This document shows positions 10,377 through 19,654 of a stretch of 64,000 nt of DNA, one piece after another. Within the stretch, counting starts at the first letter, position 1. Every line of letters starts with the position of its first letter. Both the position numbers and the translations under genes were made by a program. The notes under the pieces are model-generated. The model did not search any database. It worked only from the letters and a program-made list of their open reading frames with translations, and was not told where the DNA came from. The DNA is from Pedobacter lusitanus (GTDB lineage: Bacteria; Bacteroidota; Bacteroidia; Sphingobacteriales; Sphingobacteriaceae). The stretch is taken from positions 1,426,001 to 1,490,000 of the forward strand of contig NZ_CP157278.1 of the NCBI RefSeq assembly GCF_040026395.1. Direction: 5' to 3'.

Positions 10377-10738
10377 TTGGTAACTAATAATCTTTCTATT
10401 CTTTTAACTACATAATCCAGATCAAATGGCTTGCTGATATAAGTATCAGCACCCGCAGTAACACTTTGTTCTTTACTATCCGGATTTGCCGACATCACAA
10501 TCACAGGAATATGTTTGGTAAAAATGTCTGTTTTCAGATCTTCGCAGATTTCTATCCCATTTCCATCCGGAAGCATTACATCTATAATAAATAAATCAGG
10601 AAGAGATTCATTCAGTTTACTTTTCAATTCTGCAAAAGTGGATGAAAGCTGCAATTCATAACCTTCATCTTTTAATAAAAACTCAATAATATATCTGATA
10701 TCCTGGTCATCTTCCAGTACGTGTATTCTTTTCTTCAT
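10373..10738 (-). CDS. Stand-alone response regulator receiver domain
   Basis: A 121-aa CheY-like protein with no output domain. The acidic pocket residues follow VLEDDQD, the phospho-acceptor is Asp53 in LFIIDVMLPDGNG, and the conserved switch Lys is in YISKPFD. ATG 10738 was preferred to 10756 because it begins directly at the first beta strand (KKRIHVLED). No histidine kinase gene is nearby, so its phosphodonor is unknown. It lies 79 bp downstream of the ABC permease gene and is coupled to the epimerase gene through an ATGA overlap. Confidence 0.9.
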   Translation of the reverse strand: MKKRIHVLEDDQDIRYIIEFLLKDEGYELQLSSTFAELKSKLNESLPDLFIIDVMLPDGNGIEICEDLKTDIFTKHIPVIVMSANPDSKEQSVTAGADTYISKPFDLDYVVKRIERLLVTK

Positions 10739-10817
10739 AATTGCTTTAAGGATCAAAATCTAATTCTCAGCAATATGCAAACATTGTTCCGGTTTCTTTA
10801 ATTATTGCTATTTTATC

Positions 10818-13433
10818 TTAACTATCTTTCCTTAAGACTGCTAAAGGAGGCTGTGTAAGCACACCTCTGCTGCTCAGCATTCCTGTAATTACTACAATCA
10901 GGATTACTGAACTGAATAATAGCAAAACCGGAAAGAAAGAAGGGGTAAAATCTGTTCCAAAAAGATATACTGCCATGATCCAGCTTCCGGTCATCGCAAT
11001 CAGTACGCCCGCCACAGCTGCAATCAGCCCCAGAAACAGATACTCTATTGCGGTAATGGACAGAATCTGTTTACCATTTGCACCTATAGTTCTCAGCAGA
11101 ACAATTTCCCGGAGTCTTTGATTTTTACTGCTCCTTACAGCAGAAATCAAAACGATCCACCCGGTAACAATACTAAAAGAAGCCATAAAACGGATCACAA
11201 AGCTAATTTTACTCAGCAGCGTATCCAGTACCTGTAAAACCAGCCCAAGATCAATCACAGAGATATTAGGGAAACTCCGGACTACTGCAGCCTGAAATTG
11301 CGCCGAAATTTTAGCATCCCCGATTTTAGTCATCAGTACGTGAAACTGAGGGGCATCTTCCAGTACGCCTGCCGGAAATACAACCCGGAAATTAGTTTGT
11401 ACCCTGCCCCATTCTACCTTTCTTAAACTTCCGATAACTGTTGGGATCATCATTCCCTGCACGTTAAAGAGCATTTGATCTCCCAATTTCACGCCTATGC
11501 GCTCCGCATAACGTTCATCCAGCGAAATATATATTTTATCTGCAGGAGATTTCACCTGCCCTGTCCAGGTTCCGCTGGTTACTTTTTCTGCACCAGTCAG
11601 CCGGGTCTGATAAGTAGCTCTGATTTCATTTTTAAAGACCGAAGCTGAACTTTCCCTTTTTTCATTTCCTTTATCAGCTGTTTGCTTATTTTTCAAACTA
11701 TCAGCGACCGCTAGCTGGGCAGCAGTTTTGCCATTAATTTCTTCCAGACGCATAGTGACCACAGGAACCTGGTTCATCAGCGGCAGATGGTATTTTCCGG
11801 CAAGTGCATTTACCGCTTTAACCTGATCACTCTGAATATCAAAAAGAGCCATATCTGGCTGAACCTTTCCGGATGATAAAGTAACTTTATTAATCAGTAT
11901 GCCCTGAACAAAATATAAAGTGGCAATCAGCGTAGTGGATAAACCGATGGCTACAATCAGCATCAATGTCAGGTTATTTGGCCGGTACAAATTAGAAAAA
12001 CCCTGTCTCCAGGTATAAGCTATACCAGCAGGAAGTACTTTTCTGACCAGTGTCAGTAATAAAACTGATAACCCATAAAATATACCTGTGATTACGACCA
12101 GACTGACCGAGAATATTACTGCCTGTAACCAGCTGTTCATCTGCAAATAGGTAAAACCCAGTACAAATAAAAAGATGATCAGATAAACCATCATTTTTAT
12201 CGGATCAGCCTTTTCTTTTGATTGCTCAAATGATACTCTTATCGCATTCAGCGGAGATATCCGTCTGACAGATAATAAAGATGGAAGGGCAAAAAGTATC
12301 GCTATGACCACACCGGTGATAATGCCCTGCAAAATTGCCATCCAGGAGATCTGCATATTAAAATCTACCGGCAGAAAATCCCGGAGTGCGTAAGGCAGCA
12401 GAAACTGTAATCCTGTGCCGGCTGCAGCACCTGCAACAGCCCCAATAAAACCAATAAATGTAAGCTGAATCAGATAGATAAAGAAGGCCTGCCAAGCACT
12501 TACGCCCAGACAGCGCAAGGTTGCTATAGCCGCCATTTTTTCGCTGATATAGACATGAATAGCACTTCCTACACCAATACATCCCAGTAATAAGGCAATA
12601 AAACCTGCCAGAGAAAGAAACTGCGTAAGATCCTGAAATGCACGTCCTGTATTTTGTTTTTTAGACGCTACGGTTTCATGATCAAGCCCTTCTTTATCCA
12701 GTACCGGCCGGATTTTTTTCAGAACCAGAGGAATGTCGCTTTGTCTGTCAAATTTATAGTAATAGGAATAGTGAATACGGCTGCCAAACTGCGCCAGCCC
12801 GGTACCAGCGAGATACTTAAAGGGAATATAAACGACCGGTGAAATAGAAGCCATAACACCGATTTGTCCGGGAGCCTGGTCCAGATAGCCTGAAATGGCA
12901 AAATTAAGTTTTCCTACCTGTATAGAATCTCCAGGTCTGGCATTAAACTGCAGCATGACTGTCTTGTCAACCAATGCATTCCGGCCCTGATCCCAGGTTT
13001 TGGCTGCCACCTTTGGCGTGGTTTCAATCTCCCCGTAAAACGGATATTTACCTTGTAAGGCTCTGATCTGAACCAGTCTGCTCCCCTGTCCTTTAATAAA
13101 ATACAACATGGAAGGGAAACTCTGTTCCTTAGCCTGCTGATTACCCAAAGTATCCAGCATTGCCATCGCAGGTGCGCTGATCGCTTTACGGCTGTCAATA
13201 ATCAAATCTGCACCGGTCAGTGTTTTAGCCTGTTCGTCAATGTCCCGCTGTAAATTATCCCCGAAAGAATATACGGCAACCAGAGCCGTAATCCCTAAAA
13301 TAATAGAAGAAGTAAAAAGGAACAATCTGGAACGATTTTTACGGCTATCTCTCCAGGCCATTTTAAACAACCAGGAAACAGCGATCCTTTTTTGGAGATT
13401 GGGTTGTTGATCAGGCATATGTCTTTTGTTCAT
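10818..13433 (-). CDS. ABC transporter permease, FtsX/YbbP type
   Basis: Large 871-aa inner-membrane permease. A first TM near residues 38-58 is followed by a periplasmic domain, then an FtsX domain with three TMs (SLAGFIALLLGCIGVGSAIHVYISEK and on), further TMs in the middle, a second periplasmic region and a C-terminal FtsX domain. This double FtsX layout with about ten TMs is that of E. coli YbbP and LolCE-like lipid or lipoprotein exporters. Its start overlaps the ATPase gene by 23 bp, so the two are coupled. Together with the divergent TesA-like esterase the locus resembles E. coli tesA/ybbA/ybbP. The exported substrate is unknown. Confidence 0.88.
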   Translation of the reverse strand: MNKRHMPDQQPNLQKRIAVSWLFKMAWRDSRKNRSRLFLFTSSIILGITALVAVYSFGDNLQRDIDEQAKTLTGADLIIDSRKAISAPAMAMLDTLGNQQAKEQSFPSMLYFIKGQGSRLVQIRALQGKYPFYGEIETTPKVAAKTWDQGRNALVDKTVMLQFNARPGDSIQVGKLNFAISGYLDQAPGQIGVMASISPVVYIPFKYLAGTGLAQFGSRIHYSYYYKFDRQSDIPLVLKKIRPVLDKEGLDHETVASKKQNTGRAFQDLTQFLSLAGFIALLLGCIGVGSAIHVYISEKMAAIATLRCLGVSAWQAFFIYLIQLTFIGFIGAVAGAAAGTGLQFLLPYALRDFLPVDFNMQISWMAILQGIITGVVIAILFALPSLLSVRRISPLNAIRVSFEQSKEKADPIKMMVYLIIFLFVLGFTYLQMNSWLQAVIFSVSLVVITGIFYGLSVLLLTLVRKVLPAGIAYTWRQGFSNLYRPNNLTLMLIVAIGLSTTLIATLYFVQGILINKVTLSSGKVQPDMALFDIQSDQVKAVNALAGKYHLPLMNQVPVVTMRLEEINGKTAAQLAVADSLKNKQTADKGNEKRESSASVFKNEIRATYQTRLTGAEKVTSGTWTGQVKSPADKIYISLDERYAERIGVKLGDQMLFNVQGMMIPTVIGSLRKVEWGRVQTNFRVVFPAGVLEDAPQFHVLMTKIGDAKISAQFQAAVVRSFPNISVIDLGLVLQVLDTLLSKISFVIRFMASFSIVTGWIVLISAVRSSKNQRLREIVLLRTIGANGKQILSITAIEYLFLGLIAAVAGVLIAMTGSWIMAVYLFGTDFTPSFFPVLLLFSSVILIVVITGMLSSRGVLTQPPLAVLRKDS

Positions 13434-14100
13434 CAGCTATAATTACTCCGCTTTTCAATCTGATCACCCTGTCAGTACGGGCCGCGAGTTCTAAATCATG
13501 TGTTACAATTACCAGCGTCGTACCTGCTTCCTTATTTAAATCAAACAGCAGACGAATCACTTTTTCACTGGTTTCACCATCCAGATTCCCTGTCGGTTCA
13601 TCGGCAAATAAGATCGCGGGCGTATTGGAAAAAGCTCTTGCAAGAGAAATCCGCTGCTGCTCTCCTCCCGAAAGCTGAACCGGGTAGTGATTTGCACGGT
13701 CGGTTAACCCAACTTTATCCAGTAGTTCCATGGCCCGCGGACGAATGTTTTTCTCTCCTCTGAGCTCCAGCGGAACCATAATGTTTTCTATAGCAGTCAG
13801 CGTTGGTAACAGCTGGAAATTCTGAAAAATGAAACCTACATAACGGTTGCGTACAGCGGCTCTTTCATCTTCTGAGAGCTGATCCAATACGATATGATTA
13901 AGTTCCACACTGCCCGAAGTCGCCCGGTCCAGGCCTGCACACAAGCCAAGTAATGTAGTTTTTCCACTACCCGACGGCCCGGTTATAGCTACTGTAGAGC
14001 CCTTATAAATAGAAAAATCAATATGATCTAGTATGGTAAGTGAAGCAGCGGCATTTTGATATTGTTTACTGATTCCTTTTATATTTAATATCGTTTCCAA
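13411..14100 (-). CDS. ABC transporter ATPase, YbbA/LolD/MacB type
   Basis: Cytosolic 229-aa ATP-binding subunit with Walker A GPSGSGKTT, signature LSGGEQQRISLARA and Walker B ILFADEPTGNLDGE followed by the switch His in IVTHD. The EPTGNLD variant and length place it in the MacB/LolD/FtsE group that energises mechanotransmission-type exporters rather than importers. It is the first gene of the minus-strand unit and overlaps the permease start. The divergent esterase gene lies less than 100 bp away, so promoters for both must sit in the 14101-14192 gap. Confidence 0.93.
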   Translation of the reverse strand: METILNIKGISKQYQNAAASLTILDHIDFSIYKGSTVAITGPSGSGKTTLLGLCAGLDRATSGSVELNHIVLDQLSEDERAAVRNRYVGFIFQNFQLLPTLTAIENIMVPLELRGEKNIRPRAMELLDKVGLTDRANHYPVQLSGGEQQRISLARAFSNTPAILFADEPTGNLDGETSEKVIRLLFDLNKEAGTTLVIVTHDLELAARTDRVIRLKSGVIIADEQKTYA

Positions 14101-14192
14101 AGAAATAAGGTTAAATGATGATATTTATTGATATTTGATACAACAACTGGTAAATGTTAACTTTTAAATATATCAAAAACCAATCTTTTTAT

Positions 14193-14900
14193 ATGATAAA
14201 GAGCAATAAGTTACGTTATAATTACATCGTTTTAATGATAGGTGCCTGTTTGCTGGCCAGTTGTGGAAACATGGAGAGTAAGACGGAGAAATCAACCCAG
14301 GTTACCAGTGGAGATTCTGCGCAAATCACATCTACGGCTAAAAAAGATCAGGTTAAACATATTCTGTTTTTTGGAACCAGCCTGACTGCCGGACTGGGTG
14401 TAAATCCTGAACAGGCTTTTCCTGCGCTGATACAAAAGAAAATTGATTCCCTGCATTTACCCTATAAAGTTATTAATGCTGGTTTAAGCGGAGAAACTTC
14501 GGCTGCCGGAAAAAGCCGTATTAACTGGATACTGAAACAACCAGTAGACATTTTCGTTTTAGAATTAGGCTCTAATGACGGCCTGAGAGGTATCCCGGTG
14601 ACAGAAACAACGGCTAACCTGCAGGCAATAATTGATCGGGTAAAAGAGAAATATCCGAAAGCAAGACTCCTGCTAACTGGTATGCAAATGCCACCCAGCA
14701 TGGGAGAAAAATATACAAAGCCTTTTGCGGCTATGTTTCCTGCATTAGCAAAGAAAAACAATATGGATTTACTGCCTTTTCTATTGAAAGATGTAGGCGG
14801 TATCACCCGGTTAAATCAGAAAGACGGCATACATCCTAATCCTGAAGGTCATCAGATCGTTGCAGCAAATGTATGGTCAAAATTACAACCTGAACTTTAA
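14193..14900 (+). CDS. SGNH/GDSL esterase lipoprotein (TesA-like arylesterase)
   Basis: Predicted lipoprotein of 235 aa from ATG 14193, with lipobox LLASC (Cys24). The SGNH blocks are visible: FFGTSLTAGLG with the nucleophile Ser63 (GTSL instead of GDSL), an NAGLSGET Gly block, ELGSNDGLRG with Asn, and DGIHPNPEGH with Asp and His. This matches TesA/arylesterase enzymes that hydrolyse acyl-thioesters, aryl esters or lysophospholipids. E. coli TesA is periplasmic, while this one should be membrane anchored. It is divergent from the YbbA/YbbP-like exporter, a conserved association that hints at joint work on envelope lipids. Confidence 0.9.
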   Translation: MIKSNKLRYNYIVLMIGACLLASCGNMESKTEKSTQVTSGDSAQITSTAKKDQVKHILFFGTSLTAGLGVNPEQAFPALIQKKIDSLHLPYKVINAGLSGETSAAGKSRINWILKQPVDIFVLELGSNDGLRGIPVTETTANLQAIIDRVKEKYPKARLLLTGMQMPPSMGEKYTKPFAAMFPALAKKNNMDLLPFLLKDVGGITRLNQKDGIHPNPEGHQIVAANVWSKLQPEL

Positions 14901-14942
14901 TCTCAGCGAAGAAATCAGTTTATCCCCGAAATTCGATTTGAT

Positions 14943-16310
14943 ATGGATTCCAGTCTAGTTATTAGTCAGCTGACCGAGTTTTATAACAGCAACCAGTTTG
15001 CTAAAATATATACCTTGCTTGCTCCTGAATTCCGCCAGTATTTTTCTGAAAAATCAGTAATCAGCTTTTATAAAAATGAGATAAAGAGAGCTCTTGGAGA
15101 AATTATTTCCTGGGAACAGATTGATACCAATCAGGGAATCATTGAATATCTGGTGAATTTCAAGGATGGAGAACTATCCTTAAAAACAGGTATCACTCCA
15201 GATAACCTGATCAATTATCTGGAGTGGGCGCCGTTTCATAAAGAAGAGGTTATTTTAAACCCCAGAGACCCGCTTACCATATTGTCAGATAACCCGGGAC
15301 AAACAGAGCTGCATCATTTCATCGCTCAGCTGGCTATCGAATATCTGAAAGACCCGGATAGCCGTGGACTCAGCATAGCTGTTATTAACGGAACCCGGAC
15401 TGAAACATTCTTTTATGGTGAGACCCAGGGTGGAAATCTGAGCCTGTCCGATAGCCGGTCTCTCTATGAAATAGGATCTATTTCCAAAACATTTACTGCT
15501 GTGATGCTTTCTCATGCAGTTAATGAAGGGAAAATCAAATTAAAAGATGATATCAGAAAATACTTACCTGGTGAATATCCGGATTTGCATTTTGAAAATA
15601 CACCAATAAAAATTATTGATCTCTGCAATCATACTTCCGGTTTACCCGGGCTGCCGGAAGATTTTGAAGATTACCCAGGCTATGATGAAGATAATCCGTA
15701 CCGGAATTATACCAGGGAAATGATCTTTACCTATCTCAGAAATTTTGAAACCGATGAACTTCCGGGTTTAAGAGCTGAATATTCAAATCTTGGATTTGCA
15801 CTGCTGGGGATCATCCTGGAGAATGTTTATCAGCTACCGCTGGAAACGCTGATCCGGAAAATTATTACTGCACCACTTAAGATGCAGGATACGACCTATG
15901 ATGTTCCGGAAAAGAAAAAGATCCTTCTCACTATGGGCTACAATCAGGAAGAAAGCAAAGATGCCGGTTATTGGGATATGGGGGCATTTAAATCTGCCGG
16001 TGGCTTAAAATCGAACATCAATGACATGATTCTTTATCTCCGGGCCAATATGCAGGACTATAATCAGGATTTTTCTTTGTCACATCAGGAAACTGATCTC
16101 CAACCCGGTTTTGGACGGGGACTTGCCTGGATTGTACAGTTTCTCAACGAAGATGTAGTTATCTGGCACAATGGTGGAACTGCAGGTTTCAGAAGTTTTT
16201 GCAGTTTTGTGAAAGAAAAACAAACCGGCATTATTGTATTAAGCAATTCCGGCAAAGATGTAGATGAGCTTGCCATGGAAATTCTGCTTCACATCATTAA
16301 GGACAAATAA
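14943..16310 (+). CDS. Serine hydrolase, class C beta-lactamase-like, with extra N-terminal domain
   Basis: Protein of 455 aa. Residues 1-100 form a small alpha+beta region (QLTEFYNSNQFAKIYTLLAPEF) of the kind seen in DUF3887-like domains. From about 125 the penicillin-binding-protein fold begins, with SxxK at 179-182 (SISK), YSN as the second motif and HNGG near the C-terminus. Esterase or peptidase activity is more likely than true beta-lactamase activity. No signal peptide can be found at this start or in the 42 bp after the esterase gene, which is unusual for the family and implies either a cytosolic enzyme or a non-classical export route. Confidence 0.85.
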   Translation: MDSSLVISQLTEFYNSNQFAKIYTLLAPEFRQYFSEKSVISFYKNEIKRALGEIISWEQIDTNQGIIEYLVNFKDGELSLKTGITPDNLINYLEWAPFHKEEVILNPRDPLTILSDNPGQTELHHFIAQLAIEYLKDPDSRGLSIAVINGTRTETFFYGETQGGNLSLSDSRSLYEIGSISKTFTAVMLSHAVNEGKIKLKDDIRKYLPGEYPDLHFENTPIKIIDLCNHTSGLPGLPEDFEDYPGYDEDNPYRNYTREMIFTYLRNFETDELPGLRAEYSNLGFALLGIILENVYQLPLETLIRKIITAPLKMQDTTYDVPEKKKILLTMGYNQEESKDAGYWDMGAFKSAGGLKSNINDMILYLRANMQDYNQDFSLSHQETDLQPGFGRGLAWIVQFLNEDVVIWHNGGTAGFRSFCSFVKEKQTGIIVLSNSGKDVDELAMEILLHIIKDK

Positions 16311-16387
16311 GCTATTTACTTTGAATATAATGCGATCTTTATACGCTTATGGTATAGGATAGTGCCTAAGTTGTGTTTGTGGTTTGT

Positions 16388-16435
16388 GTTGAGAAGGGGT
16401 TGATAAGGCCATGGCCTTATCAACCCCTTCTCAAC
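16388..16435. repeat. 48-nt perfect palindrome (hairpin between convergent genes)
   Basis: Reading out from the centre GGCCATGGCC, every base from 16388 to 16435 is self-complementary (24-bp arms, no spacer). There is no T run afterwards. A second inverted repeat, TCCGAAGCT (16436-16444) with AGCTTCGGA (16473-16481), abuts it. It lies between a plus-strand hydrolase and a minus-strand TonB receptor, so it may stop transcription from both sides. Confidence 0.8.
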
Positions 16436-16515
16436 TCCGAAGCTAAATGGTAGTTTTACAGTCTTTTTGTCCAGCTTCGGAACCAGTTGAATACGCTTTA
16501 AAAGCTATTAAATGA

Positions 16516-19449
16516 TTATTTACTCAGCAATCCTTCAAAAGTAACCGCGGCATAATATAAAGCTCCGATTGTCGGACCACCAGCATACTGTAAAAACGGT
16601 CTGTTTAGAATATTTGTTCCGCCAACCTTTACAAAAGCACTGGCCTTTGGTATTTTCAAAGTAACCTGCGCATCAAAAGTGCTGATTGCTGCTACTCTGC
16701 CGGTAACCAGCGGACTTTCCCATAAAAAGGAGTTCTGCCATTTATAAACTACGCTAAAACCCAGATTTTTCACGATTTCCCTGTTTCCTATAGTCAGATT
16801 TGTTGACCATTCGGGTGTATTGAATCCGGTAACGAAAATATCATCCTGTGCATTGGATTTTATCTTATTATAACTTACGTTTCCTGCTACCGTATATTTC
16901 TTATAAAAATTATAAGTTATACCCAAAGCAGAACCGTAGTTTCTATACTTATTCTTAGCATTGGTATAAACTCTGTAACGATCCTGCCCGGCATCGCGGT
17001 TAGCATCCAGCATATTCAAAACAGCAGCATCAGAACCAACAATCGCACCTTTGGGTACATCAACCTGTACCTGTCCCAGGAATCCTGTATAAGTATTGGT
17101 ATAGGCATCAATATCTACAAAAAGTTTATTTTCTAACAACACACTTTTATAGCCGATCTCCAGAGAGTTGATCTTTTCAGGACTTCCTTTTGCCAAATCA
17201 GCTTTAACCAGGATATCGCGGTTAGCTAAAGCTGCAGTATTTCTGTCTGCACCAGCTGCAACAGCAGCATTTACTGCTGCATTGAATAATACTCCGGATG
17301 CCCTGGTATAACTGTTATCCAGATAACCCAGGCCTTCATTGATATAAGATAAACTTCCAACCCTTTTTACACGGCCGTTATTGACATAAGAAAGGGCTTC
17401 AAATAATCCAGGAAAACGATATCCCTGCTGATAGGTAATTCTGAAATTATTGTGGCTGTCAGGAGAGTAAACTGCTGCAATTCTAGGCGTAAATTTAGGG
17501 TCAAACTCGGGATTATAATCATAACGGATAGAGGCAAACAGCTTCAGTTTTTCTTCAAAAAATGTTTTGGTGACCTGTGTAAATGCACCTATCTTTTTAT
17601 AGTGAATATCTTTTCCAAAACTTCCGTCCGGTAATTCTTTTCCACGATCTGCAATCGGTCTGCTAAAATCAACAAAGCTGTTTCCATCCGGAATTATACT
17701 GTAGACCCTGGCATCCCCGCCAATCAGTAATCCAAAATATTTAGCCTGCTTAGAAAGGTCCCATTGCCCCTCTACATGATATAAACGACTTTTTTGGATT
17801 AACGCTGCCCCACCGGTAGTAGTCGCATCCGGAATGGTTGAGGATTTGATATCCCAGTTATTAATTCCAATAATCGTATTTTTCAATGTTTCAAAAGCCT
17901 GTGTCCCAGGCTCTACACGACCGGCATCTGCCTGCTGACGGGCATAAGCTGTTGCTGCAGCCAGATTTGCATCATTCAGCGCGCCTCCGTTTGCTGCTGC
18001 ATAGGCATTTAATGCGTTTTTATATTTTCCACCCCAGACTGTTCCACTTCCGCCGCTTGCCAGATCAAGATTATCTGCCAGAGGTTTCACATTATAAGAG
18101 TCTCCTGAATTTTCAAGTGACATATAAGCACGAACCAGGAAATTACTCCCTTTGAGTTCTAATTTATGATTTTGTATGATGACGTTATCGAGCTGGATTT
18201 TATTACCACGCTGAAATACTCCCCCCATTTTTCCAATGCGGTAATCATAGGATAACTCTGCAAAGTTTCCAATACGATAATTTAGACCGATATCAAATTT
18301 CAGGTTATCTACTTTAGGTTTTACCAGATCTTTTTCCCAATAACCCGTTCTGGCTACGTTAAGGGTCTGATTCGCTTTACCATTAATATTTAGCCCACTC
18401 ACTGAAACCGTATTACTCCCTGCAAGGACGTCGTCACCATATTTGTTCCATCCGTCAAATGCGACATTATTCTCCCCATTTAATGATGGGAAGGATGGAT
18501 TTGCACTTTTCAGGTTATTCGGATTCTGATCTGTACGGGTGTCTGATAACCAGTCGGTTCCCCTTAAGTAACTCAGGTTAACTTTAAAAGCAAACCTATT
18601 GTTAAATGCTTTGGCATAACGGACAGCAGTTTCAGTCAGTCCACTTGCGTCCCTGCCTGTTCCACCGAGATGATTCAGTCCTCCTTTTTGATAAAAACTT
18701 AATCCCTGATAAAGAAAAGGACTCTTGGTAATTAAGTTAGACATTCCGTTAATCGCATTCATCCCATAAAGCGCAGAAGCTGCGCCAGGAGTAATTTCAA
18801 TACTGGCAATATCCAGTTCTGTTGGTCCGATCGCATTTCCAAGAGGTACACCCAGGGTAGCCGCCTGCATATCGATACCGTCTACCAATTGCATGAATCT
18901 ATAATTACTGGGAATATTAAAACCTCTGGTATTAGGGATTTTGAAAGTTAAACTTGCGGTAGTCATCTGTACCCCTTTAACATTTTCCAGTGCATCATAA
19001 AAACTTGGTGCCGGAGAATCCCGGATAGCCCTGATATCCAGTTTTTCTATTGCAACTGGCGATTTAAGAATATTTTCAGGTACACGTGAGGCAGTAATGA
19101 CCACCTCATTCCCGAGAAGGGTTTGAGTAACCAGAGCTATATTGAGCTGTAACCCGGATTCTTTAACATCAAATTCCTGTGTCTGAAATCCTATACTGGT
19201 AAAGACCAGTTTAAATGGGAATTTAAGTTTGGAACGTAGTTTGAATTTTCCATTCTGATCAGTTGTGGTTCCTGCAACTGTTCCTTTGATAGAAACACTT
19301 ACGCCGGGCAACGGGGTTTTTAGCTCCTGGTCATTCACTGTTCCGCTGACTTCGATCAGCTGACTTTCCTGTGCATGCAGCTGCTGAAATTGAATACTTA
19401 AAAATAAAAAAATTAATGCATAAAAATGCTTCTGGTAAAATAGTTTCAT
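16516..19449 (-). CDS. TonB-dependent receptor with carboxypeptidase-like N-terminal domain
   Basis: Outer-membrane 977-aa receptor. A signal peptide ends at LHAQ (about 26), followed by a carboxypeptidase-regulatory-like domain (VSGTVNDQELKTPLPGVSVSIKG, about 32-115), the plug (VVITASRVPENILKSPVAIEKLD to about 240) and a 22-strand-type barrel ending in an aromatic-rich strand. There is no SusD partner beside it, so it is not a standard polysaccharide-utilisation pair; an iron chelate, peptide or other small ligand is possible. The 205-bp upstream gap shows no riboswitch or metal box I recognise, so the ligand is undecided. Confidence 0.92.
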   Translation of the reverse strand: MKLFYQKHFYALIFLFLSIQFQQLHAQESQLIEVSGTVNDQELKTPLPGVSVSIKGTVAGTTTDQNGKFKLRSKLKFPFKLVFTSIGFQTQEFDVKESGLQLNIALVTQTLLGNEVVITASRVPENILKSPVAIEKLDIRAIRDSPAPSFYDALENVKGVQMTTASLTFKIPNTRGFNIPSNYRFMQLVDGIDMQAATLGVPLGNAIGPTELDIASIEITPGAASALYGMNAINGMSNLITKSPFLYQGLSFYQKGGLNHLGGTGRDASGLTETAVRYAKAFNNRFAFKVNLSYLRGTDWLSDTRTDQNPNNLKSANPSFPSLNGENNVAFDGWNKYGDDVLAGSNTVSVSGLNINGKANQTLNVARTGYWEKDLVKPKVDNLKFDIGLNYRIGNFAELSYDYRIGKMGGVFQRGNKIQLDNVIIQNHKLELKGSNFLVRAYMSLENSGDSYNVKPLADNLDLASGGSGTVWGGKYKNALNAYAAANGGALNDANLAAATAYARQQADAGRVEPGTQAFETLKNTIIGINNWDIKSSTIPDATTTGGAALIQKSRLYHVEGQWDLSKQAKYFGLLIGGDARVYSIIPDGNSFVDFSRPIADRGKELPDGSFGKDIHYKKIGAFTQVTKTFFEEKLKLFASIRYDYNPEFDPKFTPRIAAVYSPDSHNNFRITYQQGYRFPGLFEALSYVNNGRVKRVGSLSYINEGLGYLDNSYTRASGVLFNAAVNAAVAAGADRNTAALANRDILVKADLAKGSPEKINSLEIGYKSVLLENKLFVDIDAYTNTYTGFLGQVQVDVPKGAIVGSDAAVLNMLDANRDAGQDRYRVYTNAKNKYRNYGSALGITYNFYKKYTVAGNVSYNKIKSNAQDDIFVTGFNTPEWSTNLTIGNREIVKNLGFSVVYKWQNSFLWESPLVTGRVAAISTFDAQVTLKIPKASAFVKVGGTNILNRPFLQYAGGPTIGALYYAAVTFEGLLSK

Positions 19450-19654
19450 GTTTTTGTTTTGTGGTTGTCTGATTACTGCTGATTAATTGTGGTTCTCTAA
19501 AAACTGGATAAACAACAACCATAACAGACCTCATTAACAAGGACAAGCGTTCTTTCGGGCTGTAAAGAAGAGAGTGTTAGTTCAATAAATAACATAATGT
19601 CTATAGATTTAGTATACAAAACTAAATAATGACACCCGCATTACGAAATTTATT

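Noticed and set aside
19450..19654. Riboswitch upstream of the TonB receptor
   Set aside because: No conserved core of the cobalamin, TPP, SAM or other classes could be recognised in the 205 bp.
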